NCBI GenBank assembly: GCA_005768725.1
Contig: VAFM01000001.1
Location: 959,758-1,023,757, forward strand
Direction of reading: 5' to 3'
Source: Blastochloris viridis
GTDB lineage: Bacteria > Pseudomonadota > Alphaproteobacteria > UBA2136 > UBA6156
DNA length: 64,000 nt
Every line of letters starts with the position of its first letter. Position 1 is the first letter of the stretch. This document shows positions 32,989 through 42,383 of the stretch, piece after piece. A program made the position numbers and the translations under genes. The notes under the pieces were generated by a model, which was not told the DNA's origin, searched no databases, and saw nothing but the letters and a program-made list of their open reading frames with translations.

Positions 32989-33333
32989 ATGTCACATCCC
33001 CCCTGCCCCAGCTGCCAGTCGGTTTACACCTACGATGACGGTCACCAGTACATCTGCCTCGAGTGCGCCCATGAATGGCCGATGAACGCCGACATCGCCA
33101 GCACGGGAGAGACGCGCGTATGGCGCGATGCCAACGGCGTGGAATTGCAGGACGGCGATACCGTCACTGTCATCAAGGATCTCAAGGTCAAAGGCTCGTC
33201 AGACGTGGTCAAGGTCGGTACCAAGGTCAAGAACATCCGTCTGGTGGATGGCGACCATGATATTGACTGCAAGATCCCGGGGATCGGGTCGATGGGGTTG
33301 AAGACGCAGTTTGTGAAGAAGGTAACGTCGTAA
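32989..33333 (+). CDS. yjdM: PhnA/YjdM zinc-ribbon protein
   Basis: 114 aa. The N-terminal C-x2-C ... C-x2-C zinc ribbon (PCPSCQSVYTYDD, ICLECAHEW) is followed by the DxxGxxLxDGDTVTVIKDLKV domain of the PhnA family. Once tied to alkylphosphonate use, the true role is unknown. It begins 18 bp after the barrel-protein stop, so the two may be co-transcribed. A bidirectional terminator follows. Confidence 0.9.
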   Translation: MSHPPCPSCQSVYTYDDGHQYICLECAHEWPMNADIASTGETRVWRDANGVELQDGDTVTVIKDLKVKGSSDVVKVGTKVKNIRLVDGDHDIDCKIPGIGSMGLKTQFVKKVTS

Positions 33334-33346
33334 TCTCGATTGCATG

Positions 33347-33372
33347 AAAAAGGCCCCGCACGGGGCCTTTTC
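33347..33372. terminator. Bidirectional terminator
   Basis: AAAAAGGCCCCG / CGGGGCCTTTT around CA, between yjdM and the convergent antiporter gene. Confidence 0.85.
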
Positions 33373-33380
33373 TGTGGTGG

Positions 33381-35441
33381 CTATGCCTCCAGCTTATGGC
33401 GCAGACTGATGTGCACCTTGGGCGTGATCAGTTCGCGGTGGAGCAACTCATCCAGCAGTTCGTGCTGGTGTTTCTCGGCGGCTTTACCGGCCAGCTTGGC
33501 GTTGACCTTTTCCAGTTCGGTACCGTGTTCGGCCAACAGCTTGGCGACCTGCTCCTTGGCGGCCTTGTTATAGGCGCGGTAGCGGTCAATCACCGGCTGC
33601 ACATCTTCCGGCGTGAACAGCTTCACGTTATCGGCACTGAATTCGGTCATTTCCTTCACCACCTTGCGGGTGATGATGATTTTGGCGCGGTAGTAGAGGA
33701 ACTTCTCAACAAACCCCTTTTCGCGGTAACGCGGCGAGTGCATGTGCATCCAGTCGACTAACAGATCCAGCCAGTCGCCTTTAACCGAACCCGGATGCTC
33801 GGCCAGCTCTTCGCCATGCTCCAGTTTATCAATCTGGTCGTTAATCACACTTTGCAGGCGGCGCACGATCCAATCGTTCACTTCTCCGTGCACAAACAGG
33901 TCGTGCAGGTAGTAGCGCTCGATACCCAGTGCATGGATGTGAAGCGCAGCGTGCGTGAGGAGAGGTTTATCCGAAACCTTGAAACGGCGGCGCGCCGCTT
34001 CGTACGTTTTGCCGATATCGTTTTCCACCTTGGCAAAGCTGGCGTCATCGATATAGCCCTTGCTGCGGAGCTTTTCCATACGCTGCAAGGCATGGGCGTG
34101 AATGTAACAGGCGGCATCACGGTACTCGACCTTTTCCACATCGGTCAGTTGGTTGAGCCCTGTTTTACGGATCATCGGGCCGATGGTGATCGCCTTGATG
34201 AACAGCGTGGCGTAGATGCAGCCAATGGTCAGCGCCATGATGAAGTCACGCGGTGAATAGAGCTGCGTCCAGCCTTCGGGACGCCAATCGGCGGGGATCA
34301 TCAGCACCATGGTGACGGCCAGCGCACCGCGCAAGCTGCCCCACGCGAGCAGGTTCTGCCACGACATCGGGATATGCTCTTCCTTCTTCAGCCAGTTGAG
34401 GAAGCCGACAACCGGATAGATGGACAGTGCACGACCGATAGCGACCACCAGAATAGCGAGCGCGATAGGCACGATGAAATCCATGACATGGATGGGCAAT
34501 GCGGCAAACAACAGACCCATCAGGATGAAGACTAAGGAATTGATCATGAAGGCGAACTGGCCCCAGAATTTTTCGACAAATTCTTCGGCGTGGGGGTCGA
34601 CCTTGTAGCGTCCGTAGTTACCCAGCACGATGGAGGCAATCGTTGTCGCGATGATAGCGGAGACCTTGATCTCGACCCCCGCGATGACAGCATGGTGGGA
34701 GATGACTTCGGCCAGAATAAAGGTCAGGTGGGCAAGCACCAGCATCAGAATCACGCTGACATTCTCGTTGCTGCGGGTGGCCTCGATCAGCTTGGAAAAA
34801 CCCAGACCCATAGCCAGACCGAACAGGATACCGCCGACCACCATACTGACGAACAGGAAGACACCTTCGCCCAGTGTGGAGACACCGTGGTAGCCTTTGT
34901 AGGCAACCTCCAGCAACACCAAGAACAAGGCTACCGCCGTCCCGTCGTTGAACAGGCTTTCGCCTTCAAAAATCAGCGACAGGCGGCGGGGGGCACCGTA
35001 CTCTTTAAACAATGCCAGCACGGCAACAGGGTCGGTGGCCGATATCAGTGCGCCGAACAGCAGCAGCACCAGCGGCGGAATGACCAGACCGACAAGGCCC
35101 AGCAGGTAATACAGACCGACGGCCACCAGCACGACCGAGATGAGCAGAGAGACTACCGCCAAAAGCGAGATGGACAGGATGTTCTCCTGAATTTTACGGA
35201 CCTTGATGTTATAGGCTGATTCGAAAATCAGGATAGGCAGGAAGATGTAGAACAGCAGTTCCGGCGTGAGCGGAAAGTCCTTCAGAAAGGCGAACAGTGG
35301 CGTTTGTGCCAGCGGCACCAGCAACAGGCCGACGGCCACCAGCAGTACCGTATAAGGAACCTTGAAGCGGGCTGCTGCAAAGAAGGTGAGACAGGACACA
35401 GCCAGCAGGCTGAACAGAGCGAGGAGAGATGTAACAGTCAT
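33381..35441 (-). CDS. CPA1-type Na+/H+ antiporter (NhaP-like)
   Basis: 686 aa: about twelve membrane helices (residues 5-430) and a long cytoplasmic C-terminal domain (about 440-686). The ion-site motif GALISATDPVAVLALFKE with adjacent Asp, and FEGESLFNDGTAVALFLVL, are the CPA1 hallmarks. These carriers exchange Na+ or K+ for H+ at the inner membrane. The C-terminal region is helical and charged and probably regulates by pH or binds a partner. No strong ribosome site is visible. Confidence 0.9.
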   Translation of the reverse strand: MTVTSLLALFSLLAVSCLTFFAAARFKVPYTVLLVAVGLLLVPLAQTPLFAFLKDFPLTPELLFYIFLPILIFESAYNIKVRKIQENILSISLLAVVSLLISVVLVAVGLYYLLGLVGLVIPPLVLLLFGALISATDPVAVLALFKEYGAPRRLSLIFEGESLFNDGTAVALFLVLLEVAYKGYHGVSTLGEGVFLFVSMVVGGILFGLAMGLGFSKLIEATRSNENVSVILMLVLAHLTFILAEVISHHAVIAGVEIKVSAIIATTIASIVLGNYGRYKVDPHAEEFVEKFWGQFAFMINSLVFILMGLLFAALPIHVMDFIVPIALAILVVAIGRALSIYPVVGFLNWLKKEEHIPMSWQNLLAWGSLRGALAVTMVLMIPADWRPEGWTQLYSPRDFIMALTIGCIYATLFIKAITIGPMIRKTGLNQLTDVEKVEYRDAACYIHAHALQRMEKLRSKGYIDDASFAKVENDIGKTYEAARRRFKVSDKPLLTHAALHIHALGIERYYLHDLFVHGEVNDWIVRRLQSVINDQIDKLEHGEELAEHPGSVKGDWLDLLVDWMHMHSPRYREKGFVEKFLYYRAKIIITRKVVKEMTEFSADNVKLFTPEDVQPVIDRYRAYNKAAKEQVAKLLAEHGTELEKVNAKLAGKAAEKHQHELLDELLHRELITPKVHISLRHKLEA

Positions 35442-35525
35442 AAGGGGCCCGTCATAGTCCCATCCCTCTGATAAGGCAAGCGGGTTTGCTTGCCTTTTTC
35501 TTACATCGCTTAGTCTTCTGCATTT

Positions 35526-35549
35526 AAAAGCCCCGGAGACCGGGGCTTG
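35526..35549 (-). terminator. Terminator of thrS
   Basis: AAAAGCCCCGG / CCGGGGCTT arms around AGA, just beyond the thrS stop. Confidence 0.8.
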
Positions 35550-35552
35550 ACG

Positions 35553-37637
35553 TTAAGCGGCTTTGGCAACCGCCGGTGTGTCGGCTCTACCTTCGACTTC
35601 GGCCTTGAGACGTTCGATCAGCCAGCTGATTGGCTTAGCTCCGAGGTCGGTGCCATCGCGCAGGCGGATGGCGACGGTGCCGTCGGCGGCTTCCTGCTTA
35701 CCCACCACCAACATGTAGGGGATCTTCTTCTGCTGGGCGAAAAGGATCTTCTTCTGCATGCGGTCGTTGCTGCTGTCGACCTCGACACGCAGGCCACCCG
35801 TGGCATTCACGATCTGGGCGTTCATCAGTTGCTTGCGTACCTCTTCGGCGTAGTCGTTCTGGCCGTCGGTGATCGGGATCACCATAGCCTGGACCGGCGC
35901 CAGCCAGGTGGGGAACTTACCTTCGTACTGCTCGATCAGAATACCGATAAAGCGTTCCAGCGTGCCCAAGATGGCGCGGTGGATCATCACCGGGGCGACA
36001 CGTTCGCCAGCCTCATTGGTGTAGGCCGCACCCATGCGCTGCGGGGTGTTGAAGTCGACCTGCACGGTACCGCACTGCCAGGTACGGCCAATGGCGTCGC
36101 GCAGGTGGTATTCCAGTTTGGGGCCATAGAAAGCGCCGTCGCCGGGGGCAATGACCAGCGGGATACCGCGCTTGGCGCAGGCGTCTTCCAAGGCCTTTTC
36201 GGCAGCGTCCCAGAGTTCGTCGCTACCGACGCGTTTTTCCGGGCGGGTGGCCAGCTTGACGGTGTAGTCGGTAAAGCCGAGCGGCTCGTAGACTTCGTCG
36301 ATCAGGTTGCACAGGGCGATGATCTCGGATTCCATTTGCTCCGGCGTACAGAAGATGTGGGCGTCATCCTGCGTCAGAGACGTGACACGCAGCAGGCCGT
36401 GGAGAGCCCCGTGAGCCTCGTTGCGCATGCAGCTGCCGAACTCCGACATGCGCAGCGGCAGGTCGCGGTAGCTTTTGGTACCTTGCTTGAAGACCTGTAC
36501 GTGGCACGGACAGTTCATCGGCTTGAGGCTGTAGATACCGATGTTGTCGATGTTCTTGGCCATGTCGCCGAGCGTGCTGGCTTGCGCCTTGTCGTGGCTG
36601 GCCGGTTCGACGATCGGCTGCATGACCGTATCGCAGGTCAGGAAGAGATCTTCGCGGTAGTTCTGCCAGTGGCCGCTGAGCTCATACAGCCCCTTGCTGA
36701 CCAGCTTGGGGGTGTTCACTTCGCGGTAGTCGTAACGGCGCAGATTCTGGCGGATGAAGGTTTCCAGCTCAAGGAAGATACTCCACCCCTTGGGGTGCCA
36801 GAACGGCTGGCCCGGCGCTTCTTCCTGCAGGTGGAACAGCTCCAGCTCGCGCCCCAGTTTGCGGTGGTCGCGCTTTTCAGCTTCCTCGCGCATGGTCATG
36901 TAGGCGTCGAGTTCCTTCTGGGACGCGAACGCCACGCAGTAGATGCGGGTGAGCTGCTGGTTCTGGCTGTCGCCCTTCCAGTAGGCGCCGGCGAGATTGG
37001 TGAGCTTGAAGGCCAGCGTGATCTTGTCGAGGCTCGGCACGTGCGGGCCACGGCAGAGATCGATGAATTCCTTGCCGGCAAATTCGGAGCCGACCTGACG
37101 GTAGGCCGAGACCTTGCCATCGATGGTCTGGCCCTTGGCCACGGCTTCCTGAATGATCATGCTCTTGTAGCTGTCGCCGGTGCTTTCAAAGTGCATCATC
37201 AGCTGTTCCGGCTCCCAGAGTTCGCGGACAACCGCGCGGCCGGACTTGATGATCTCCTTCATGCGTTCTTCGATCTTCGGCAGATCGTCGGACGACAGAG
37301 GCGTGGCAAATTCGATATCGTAATAGCAGCCGGTATCGATGGTCGGGCCGATGGCCAGCTTGGCGCCGGGGTAAATCTCTTTAATGGCCAGGGCCAGCAC
37401 CTGAGCGGCCAGCGTGTGACGCAGGGTGTCGAGGCCCAGTTCGTTCTTGGCGGTGGCGATGCTGACGGCGGCATCTTGCGCAATCGGTTCGGAGAGATCC
37501 TGAGCGACACCGTTGACCTCGATGGCCACGGCCGCCTTAGCCAGACCCGCACCGATGGACGCCGCAATTTCGGCGCCGGTGGTAGTGGTTGCCGCAAACT
37601 CTTTGACTGAGTTATCGGGCAACGTGATGCGGACCAT
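35553..37637 (-). CDS. thrS: Threonyl-tRNA synthetase
   Basis: 694 aa. N-terminal TGS domain (about residues 1-62), editing domain with HTLAAQVLALAIKEIYPG (about 73-90) and the C-x-G pattern RGPHVPS, then the class II catalytic core (FWHPKGWSIFLELETF, MNCPCHVQVFKQ with zinc-binding Cys, FGSCMRNE) and a C-terminal anticodon-binding domain ending near TPAVAKAA. It charges tRNA-Thr and edits mischarged serine. AGGAGA lies 9 bases before the ATG. infC is far away, unlike the thrS-infC order of some bacteria. Confidence 0.97.
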   Translation of the reverse strand: MVRITLPDNSVKEFAATTTTGAEIAASIGAGLAKAAVAIEVNGVAQDLSEPIAQDAAVSIATAKNELGLDTLRHTLAAQVLALAIKEIYPGAKLAIGPTIDTGCYYDIEFATPLSSDDLPKIEERMKEIIKSGRAVVRELWEPEQLMMHFESTGDSYKSMIIQEAVAKGQTIDGKVSAYRQVGSEFAGKEFIDLCRGPHVPSLDKITLAFKLTNLAGAYWKGDSQNQQLTRIYCVAFASQKELDAYMTMREEAEKRDHRKLGRELELFHLQEEAPGQPFWHPKGWSIFLELETFIRQNLRRYDYREVNTPKLVSKGLYELSGHWQNYREDLFLTCDTVMQPIVEPASHDKAQASTLGDMAKNIDNIGIYSLKPMNCPCHVQVFKQGTKSYRDLPLRMSEFGSCMRNEAHGALHGLLRVTSLTQDDAHIFCTPEQMESEIIALCNLIDEVYEPLGFTDYTVKLATRPEKRVGSDELWDAAEKALEDACAKRGIPLVIAPGDGAFYGPKLEYHLRDAIGRTWQCGTVQVDFNTPQRMGAAYTNEAGERVAPVMIHRAILGTLERFIGILIEQYEGKFPTWLAPVQAMVIPITDGQNDYAEEVRKQLMNAQIVNATGGLRVEVDSSNDRMQKKILFAQQKKIPYMLVVGKQEAADGTVAIRLRDGTDLGAKPISWLIERLKAEVEGRADTPAVAKAA

Positions 37638-37752
37638 GACTAGGTTCTCCTGTGATATGTAATTGATTTGCGCTTGGGATTAAGCCTGAGCAAGGTAACG
37701 CATACAGGCGTGTCTGCCAAGGCGGAACGGCAGGTTTTCGGCTGTACAGACC

Positions 37753-37786
37753 AAAAAAGGCGGCACCTAAGAAGGTGCCGCCTTTC
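37753..37786 (-). terminator. Terminator of the 37791 gene
   Basis: AAAAAAGGCGGCACCT / AGGTGCCGCCTTT arms, directly after the stop of the minus-strand gene. Confidence 0.8.
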
Positions 37787-37790
37787 GTGT

Positions 37791-38210
37791 TCAGTAGACT
37801 TTCTCAACCTTAGGGTCGAAATAGTCGGGAAAGTCTTTGTAATATTCGTTTTTGACGATGGATTCGATATCGCCGCGATAGACGATATATGCCACGGGCG
37901 ATGCCTCCTGTAGGGACATGTCACCCCAGACCATTCTGGCAATGCTCACGCCGTGCGGCCGGAGAATGTTGGCAATCTGCGTATATTCTTCTTCCGATAA
38001 AACCGGATGATGCTTTTCATGCAGCTTGATGTAGGCATTCTCCGTTGTATGCCGCTGGCTCCAGATCAGCGAGGTCAGGTGTGTGAGGCAAAACAGCGCG
38101 ACTTTGCTGGACGAGCCCTGCAGGCTGGTTTCAAGATCCTTGATTCTGGTAAGAATCGCTTCGAGCTCTTGGGTAAGAGTAGTCATCGAGTCCGACACGT
38201 CAGGCGTCAT
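37791..38210 (-). CDS. Hypothetical protein
   Basis: 139 aa from the ATG at 38210, which has GGAGAGA five bases upstream; the frame runs on to 38276 without a site. An N-terminal coiled coil (about residues 10-35, LTQELEAILTRIKDLETSL) is followed by a mixed domain with ANILRPHGVSIARMVWGDMSLQ. No family recognised. It lies alone between thrS and pip. Confidence 0.65.
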   Translation of the reverse strand: MTPDVSDSMTTLTQELEAILTRIKDLETSLQGSSSKVALFCLTHLTSLIWSQRHTTENAYIKLHEKHHPVLSEEEYTQIANILRPHGVSIARMVWGDMSLQEASPVAYIVYRGDIESIVKNEYYKDFPDYFDPKVEKVY

Positions 38211-38317
38211 GGTTCTCTCCGGAAACAGAATTGAGATGTCTCCTTCGTATACACACCCTTCTGATCTGTCAAACAAATCCCTTCCACCCTTTGCGCGGCC
38301 CTGTTAGGCTGGCCGCC

Positions 38318-39295
38318 ATGACTGATACCCCCGCCTCCCCGCTTTTCCCTGAATTCGAACCCTTCGCCACTGACATGTTGGAGGTTGGCGACGGACATAC
38401 GCTGTATGTGGAGCAGTCTGGCAATCCGGACGGTTTGCCGGTGATGGTTCTGCATGGCGGGCCAGGTTCGGGGTGTTCTCCCAAAAGCCGTCAGCGGTTT
38501 GACCCGGCGCTTTACCACATCATCTGTTTTGACCAGCGCGGTGCGGGACGCAGCCTGCCGCACGGTGACCTGCGCGCGAATACCACTGCGCATCTGGTGG
38601 CGGATATTGAGATGATTCGTGAGTTGGTTGGTGTCGACAGCTGGGTCGTCTATGGTACCAGCTGGGGCTGCACGCTGGCACTGGCGTATGCGCAGGCGCA
38701 CCCGCAGCGGGTGAAGGGCCTTGTGGTGGGTGGCGTGTTTTTAGGGACGGCCACCGAATACGACTGGCTGAATAACCCTGAAGGCCTGCCGCGTTTCCGT
38801 CCGCAGGAGTATGCGGCTGTGCTGCAGTTCTTTGGGGGCGCCCTGCCCGCTGGCACCACGCTGGATAAAGCGTTGCTGGATGTCATCACCGGCCCGGATG
38901 CTGCGCGTGCCCGCCGTGCGGCGGAGTTGTTTGCGACCTATGAGGGCTCGGCCTGCGTATTGGAACCGGATATGGCCTTGATGGCGGAGATGCTGGAAAC
39001 GGATGAGCACCTGATTGGACATATTGCGGTGGAGTTGCATTACTTTGTGAACCAGTGTTTTTTGACGCCGAACCAATTGCTGGCGGATGCCGCCAAACTT
39101 AAGGATATTCCGGTGATGATCCTGCAGGGCGGCCTCGATCTGGTCTGCCCGCCCGCCACGGCCTATGCGCTGCATGCAGCGTTACCCAGCAGCAGCTTGC
39201 AGGTGATCGCGCTGTGCGGGCATGTGGCCACTGACGCCATGGAAGCGGCGCGGGTGCAGGCCACCACAGCTATGGCCACGCGTCTCGGGTTTTAG
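38318..39295 (+). CDS. pip: Proline iminopeptidase
   Basis: 325 aa, alpha/beta-hydrolase of family S33. HGGPGSG is the oxyanion-hole motif, GTSWGCTLALAYA carries the nucleophile Ser, and the catalytic Asp and His appear in LQGGLDLVCPP and CGHVA. FDQRGAGRS is the other family signature. It removes N-terminal proline from peptides in the cytoplasm. The ATG at 38318 is chosen because the family starts here; the frame extends to 38231. Confidence 0.92.
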   Translation: MTDTPASPLFPEFEPFATDMLEVGDGHTLYVEQSGNPDGLPVMVLHGGPGSGCSPKSRQRFDPALYHIICFDQRGAGRSLPHGDLRANTTAHLVADIEMIRELVGVDSWVVYGTSWGCTLALAYAQAHPQRVKGLVVGGVFLGTATEYDWLNNPEGLPRFRPQEYAAVLQFFGGALPAGTTLDKALLDVITGPDAARARRAAELFATYEGSACVLEPDMALMAEMLETDEHLIGHIAVELHYFVNQCFLTPNQLLADAAKLKDIPVMILQGGLDLVCPPATAYALHAALPSSSLQVIALCGHVATDAMEAARVQATTAMATRLGF

Positions 39296-39527
39296 GTTTT
39301 TTCGGTTTTTTGAAATTTCCGCTTGCGGGGAGGCGTTCTGCCTCCCTATACTGTCTTCATGATTACCAAGTTCCGTCTCGCCGCTCTGCTGAACCTGCTG
39401 GCCTAAGGCCGTCATTTTCACATCCCAGCACCGAGACCTGAACGTTTTAAAATCTTCCTAAAAGTACCACCCTGCAACCTAATGACGCGCGTTTTTGCGT
39501 CGCTACATCTCTACGAGGAGAACTGCT
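39296..39527. other. 232-bp intergenic region
   Basis: Holds a 15-codon open frame (39359-39406, ATG to TAA) with no ribosome site, an imperfect GAGGCG/CTGCCTC hairpin just before it, and AT-rich sequence before the strong ribosome site of the gene at 39528. No further gene seen. Confidence 0.4.
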
Positions 39528-39749
39528 ATGTCGCTGATTGCATCGTCTCATGAACAGACTCACGCCGAACTGACGGAGGACGACCTCCGCAGCCTGATCC
39601 AACGGATCGAACAGCATGATCTTGCCAAGATTCCGCTATCGCCCACCGATCTGGACCGTCTGCACTTCCTCTCGAATAATTTCGATGAAGCGCATCCGCG
39701 GGCCCTTAACTGGGCGTTTGATACGGCACACCGTTGCCTGCAACACTAA
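39528..39749 (+). CDS. Hypothetical small protein
   Basis: 73 aa from an ATG with GAGGAGA seven bases upstream; the frame upstream to 39495 has none. Acidic and alpha-helical (LTEDDLRSLIQRIEQHDLAK). No family recognised. The next gene starts 14 bp after the stop with a ribosome site of its own, so they are likely an operon. Confidence 0.65.
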   Translation: MSLIASSHEQTHAELTEDDLRSLIQRIEQHDLAKIPLSPTDLDRLHFLSNNFDEAHPRALNWAFDTAHRCLQH

Positions 39750-39763
39750 CCGGAGGAATGACC

Positions 39764-39949
39764 ATGCCTGCACCTCTCGATATCATGACCGCCTACGCAC
39801 GTGCCAAGAAGGATGCCCGCAAGGCTTCCGCCATGGCCGAGATGGGCATCGACCACACGATCCAGTTCTGGGCCACTGCCACTGACAGCGCCAAGAACAT
39901 CGTCAACGGGTTTCTGCGTCCGACCGACACCTCGGCGCAGACCGCCTGA
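39764..39949 (+). CDS. Hypothetical small protein
   Basis: 61 aa from the ATG at 39764, with GGAGG seven bases upstream; the earlier in-frame ATG at 39758 is too close to that site. One amphipathic helix (TAYARAKKDARKASAMAEM) and a short C-terminal segment. No family recognised. Second gene of a two-gene unit that ends in a terminator. Confidence 0.6.
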   Translation: MPAPLDIMTAYARAKKDARKASAMAEMGIDHTIQFWATATDSAKNIVNGFLRPTDTSAQTA

Positions 39950-39972
39950 ACATACCTTTTCGCGATACGAAA

Positions 39973-39999
39973 CAAGGCCGCCGCTGGGGCGGCCTTTTT
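39973..39999. terminator. Bidirectional terminator
   Basis: AAGGCCGCC / GGCGGCCTT arms around GCTGG followed by TTTTT, between convergent units. Confidence 0.85.
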
Positions 40000-40006
40000 C
40001 ACGTCT

Positions 40007-40654
40007 CTATGCCTTGGTGATTTTCAGCATATGCCATTTGGGCGGGAAGCCCTTGCCGCGTTTGAAGGTGAAGCCGGCGGCGGTCAGTGCATCCTTGGCG
40101 GCGCGTGCCACGCTGTAAGTGCTGGCGGTACCGCCGGGTTGGGTATGGACATGAACCTGTGCGATGAGGTCGGGTGTCCACATGTCCGGGTTGGTGGCCG
40201 GGCTGAAACCGTCGAGGAACCAGGCGTCGGCCGGTTGCGGGTGGGTGCGGATGCCGGTCGCAGCGTCGCCGATGAACAGATGCAGCGTGGTGGTGGCAAA
40301 GGTCAGAATGTTCCAGCCGGGCTGCGGTTGGTACTGCGCGAGAAGCTGACGGGAGAGCGCTTGGAGCTCGGAGGGGAATTGGTGATGAATAGTGCCGAGT
40401 TCGGCGTATGGCAGCGGATGAAGCTCATAGCTGATGAAGGTCAGCGGTGTGGTGGTTTGTTCCGCCAGATGGGCCGCCAGTAGACAGTTGAGGCCAGTAC
40501 CGAAACCGAGTTCGGCCACCGTGAACGGGCTTTTGCCCATGCGCTGCGGCAGATCGTTTCCTTTGATAAACACGTGCGTTTTTTCGGCGGCACCGCCGAT
40601 CCAGTAGGGTTCGTTGAAACGCGGACTGACGGGAGCATTCGCATTCAAAATCAT
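40007..40654 (-). CDS. mnmD: tRNA 5-methylaminomethyl-2-thiouridine methyltransferase MnmD
   Basis: 215 aa. A SAM-binding fold with VAELGFGTGLNCLLAA as motif I, and the family signature DAWFLDGFSPATNPDMWT; GKGFPPKWHML closes it. This is the stand-alone MnmD domain that makes the last methyl of mnm5(s2)U34 in tRNA; the fused MnmC oxidoreductase domain is absent. AAAGG lies 8 bases before the ATG. It follows the dnaA terminator in the same direction. Confidence 0.9.
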   Translation of the reverse strand: MILNANAPVSPRFNEPYWIGGAAEKTHVFIKGNDLPQRMGKSPFTVAELGFGTGLNCLLAAHLAEQTTTPLTFISYELHPLPYAELGTIHHQFPSELQALSRQLLAQYQPQPGWNILTFATTTLHLFIGDAATGIRTHPQPADAWFLDGFSPATNPDMWTPDLIAQVHVHTQPGGTASTYSVARAAKDALTAAGFTFKRGKGFPPKWHMLKITKA

Positions 40655-40669
40655 GGTTCGTGCCTTTTG

Positions 40670-40695
40670 AAAAATCGCCCCGTGGGGCGATTTTT
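40670..40695 (-). terminator. Terminator of dnaA
   Basis: AAAAATCGCCCC / GGGGCGATTTTT arms around GT, directly after the dnaA stop. Confidence 0.85.
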
Positions 40696-40704
40696 GGGGA
40701 TTTC

Positions 40705-42195
40705 TTAACGGCCTTGCAGTGTGCGGGTGACCATGTCGACCTGCTCGGCGAGCTGGGCGTCGCGCGGGAGGAGTGCGGTAATGGTCTCGCAGGCGTGGAT
40801 CACCGTGGTGTGGTCGCGGCCACCGAAGGCGCGGCCGATATCCGGGTAGCTGCGCGAGGTTAGTTGCTTGGCCAGATACATCGCGACCTGACGCGGACGG
40901 GCCACTTCACGCGCGCGGCGCGGCGAGTGCATGTCGGCAACGCGGATGTTGAACTGCGCGGCGACCTTCTGCTGAATGTCGTCGATGGTGATGACACGGT
41001 TGTAGACGCGGAAGAGGTCGCGGAGCTGCTCGCGCGCCATGTCCGGGGTCATCGGCTCGCCGGTGAGGCGGGCGTAGGCGACGATACGGTTCAGGGCACC
41101 TTCTAGCTCGCGCACGTTGCTGGCGATGTGGGTGGCCAGCAGTTGCAGCACAGAGGTCGGCATCTCGAAGTTCAGGCTTTCGGCCTTGGCCTGCAGAATG
41201 GCAAGACGGGTCTCTTCTTCCGGGGCATGGACCTCGACGGTCAGGCCAGAGCCGAGACGGGATTTGAGACGATCTTCGATGTTGGCCAGTTCGTGCGGCG
41301 AACGATCGGCGGTCAGCACGATCTGCTTGCCGTCCTGCACCAGCGTATTGAAGGTGTGGAAGAACTCTTCCTGGGTGGAGTCTTTGCCCGCGATGAACTG
41401 GATGTCGTCGATCATCAGGATATCGACATTGCGGAAGGCTTCCTTAAAACCAAGGGTGTCCTTGTTCTTCAGGGCGCGAATGAACTTGTAGAGGAACTGC
41501 TCGGACGAGAGGTAGAGGATGTTCACGTTCGGCTTGGACTCGGCGACCGCATGGCCGATGGCATGCATCAGGTGGGTTTTGCCCAGACCCACGCCGCCGT
41601 GGAGGAAGAACGGGTTGAAGGCCGGCTTGCCATCCTGCACCGCCTTGGCGACACCCTGGGCGGCGGCGAAGGCGAACTGGTTGGATTTGCCGGTCACGAA
41701 CAGATCGAAGGTGTAGCGGCTGTCGAGCTTGAGGCCCTGCATCCATTCCGGCTGCGCTTCGGCGGTCTCGCTCACCTGGGTGGGGGTCACGCTTTCCGGC
41801 AGCAGGGCGGGACCACCGGCCAGTGCCGGTTTGGCCGGTGCCACGGCTGGCTGCACAAAGTGCGGAGCGACATGCAGCTTAAGCATGACGGAGGTTTGCA
41901 GCTCGGTTTCCAGCATGGCCTGCAGGTGCGGCATGTAATGATTTTCCACCCACTGGGCAATGAAGGCGGTGGGAGCTGCCAGAACCAGTTGGTTACCGCT
42001 GACACTGGCGACCTTCAGCGGGGCCAGCCATGCGGCGTAATCGGCGCTGCCGAAGACCTTCTCCAACTGAGGCTGCACCGCCGCCCACGCCGCCGCCAGA
42101 CTATTCGCCGCGCCTTCGGCAGAGGCACCCCCCAGAACGGGGGCACTAACATTAGCCGTGGGCGCCGATGCGACAACTGGCAGGGAGAAGGTCAT
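40705..42195 (-). CDS. dnaA: Chromosomal replication initiator DnaA
   Basis: 496 aa from the ATG at 42195 (AAAGG nine bases upstream). Domain I (about residues 25-110), a linker rich in Pro and Ala (about 120-160), then the AAA+ domain with Walker A GGVGLGKTHL near residue 200 and Walker B IDDIQFIAGK, and domain IV with the DnaA-box-binding signature GGRDHTTVIHACETI near the C terminus. YLSSEQFLYKFIRA marks the ISM side. DnaA starts replication at oriC. rpsT is 188 bp upstream on the same strand with a terminator in between. Confidence 0.97.
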   Translation of the reverse strand: MTFSLPVVASAPTANVSAPVLGGASAEGAANSLAAAWAAVQPQLEKVFGSADYAAWLAPLKVASVSGNQLVLAAPTAFIAQWVENHYMPHLQAMLETELQTSVMLKLHVAPHFVQPAVAPAKPALAGGPALLPESVTPTQVSETAEAQPEWMQGLKLDSRYTFDLFVTGKSNQFAFAAAQGVAKAVQDGKPAFNPFFLHGGVGLGKTHLMHAIGHAVAESKPNVNILYLSSEQFLYKFIRALKNKDTLGFKEAFRNVDILMIDDIQFIAGKDSTQEEFFHTFNTLVQDGKQIVLTADRSPHELANIEDRLKSRLGSGLTVEVHAPEEETRLAILQAKAESLNFEMPTSVLQLLATHIASNVRELEGALNRIVAYARLTGEPMTPDMAREQLRDLFRVYNRVITIDDIQQKVAAQFNIRVADMHSPRRAREVARPRQVAMYLAKQLTSRSYPDIGRAFGGRDHTTVIHACETITALLPRDAQLAEQVDMVTRTLQGR

Positions 42196-42284
42196 GGGGG
42201 AGCCTTTCGCTGGTTGGTGATAAAGACAGGATAGGGGGGAGAGAGGGGAATGACAAGCTAAAAAATATGAAAAATCAAACACTT

Positions 42285-42331
42285 AAAAACAAAAGACACC
42301 CTCATGCTCCCGGGCGGGAGACTGAGGGTGT
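42285..42331 (-). terminator. Terminator of rpsT
   Basis: ACACCCTCA / TGAGGGTGT outer arms with an inner CTCCCG/CGGGAG hairpin; the minus strand continues with CTTTTGTTTTTAAG. Confidence 0.8.
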
Positions 42332-42383
42332 AACCGGCACAAAACGGGTAGACCGTTCCGAAGAACGACCGACCCGACGCGCT

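Noticed and set aside
35547..37610. A 687-codon open frame on the plus strand opposite thrS
   Set aside because: It is the antisense of a clear thrS. Long antisense frames are common in GC-rich genes, and there is no ribosome site or family pattern.
39359..39406. A 15-codon ATG-to-TAA frame (MITKFRLAALLNLLA)
   Set aside because: No ribosome site and no attenuator-like structure or relation to the next gene; too short to support.
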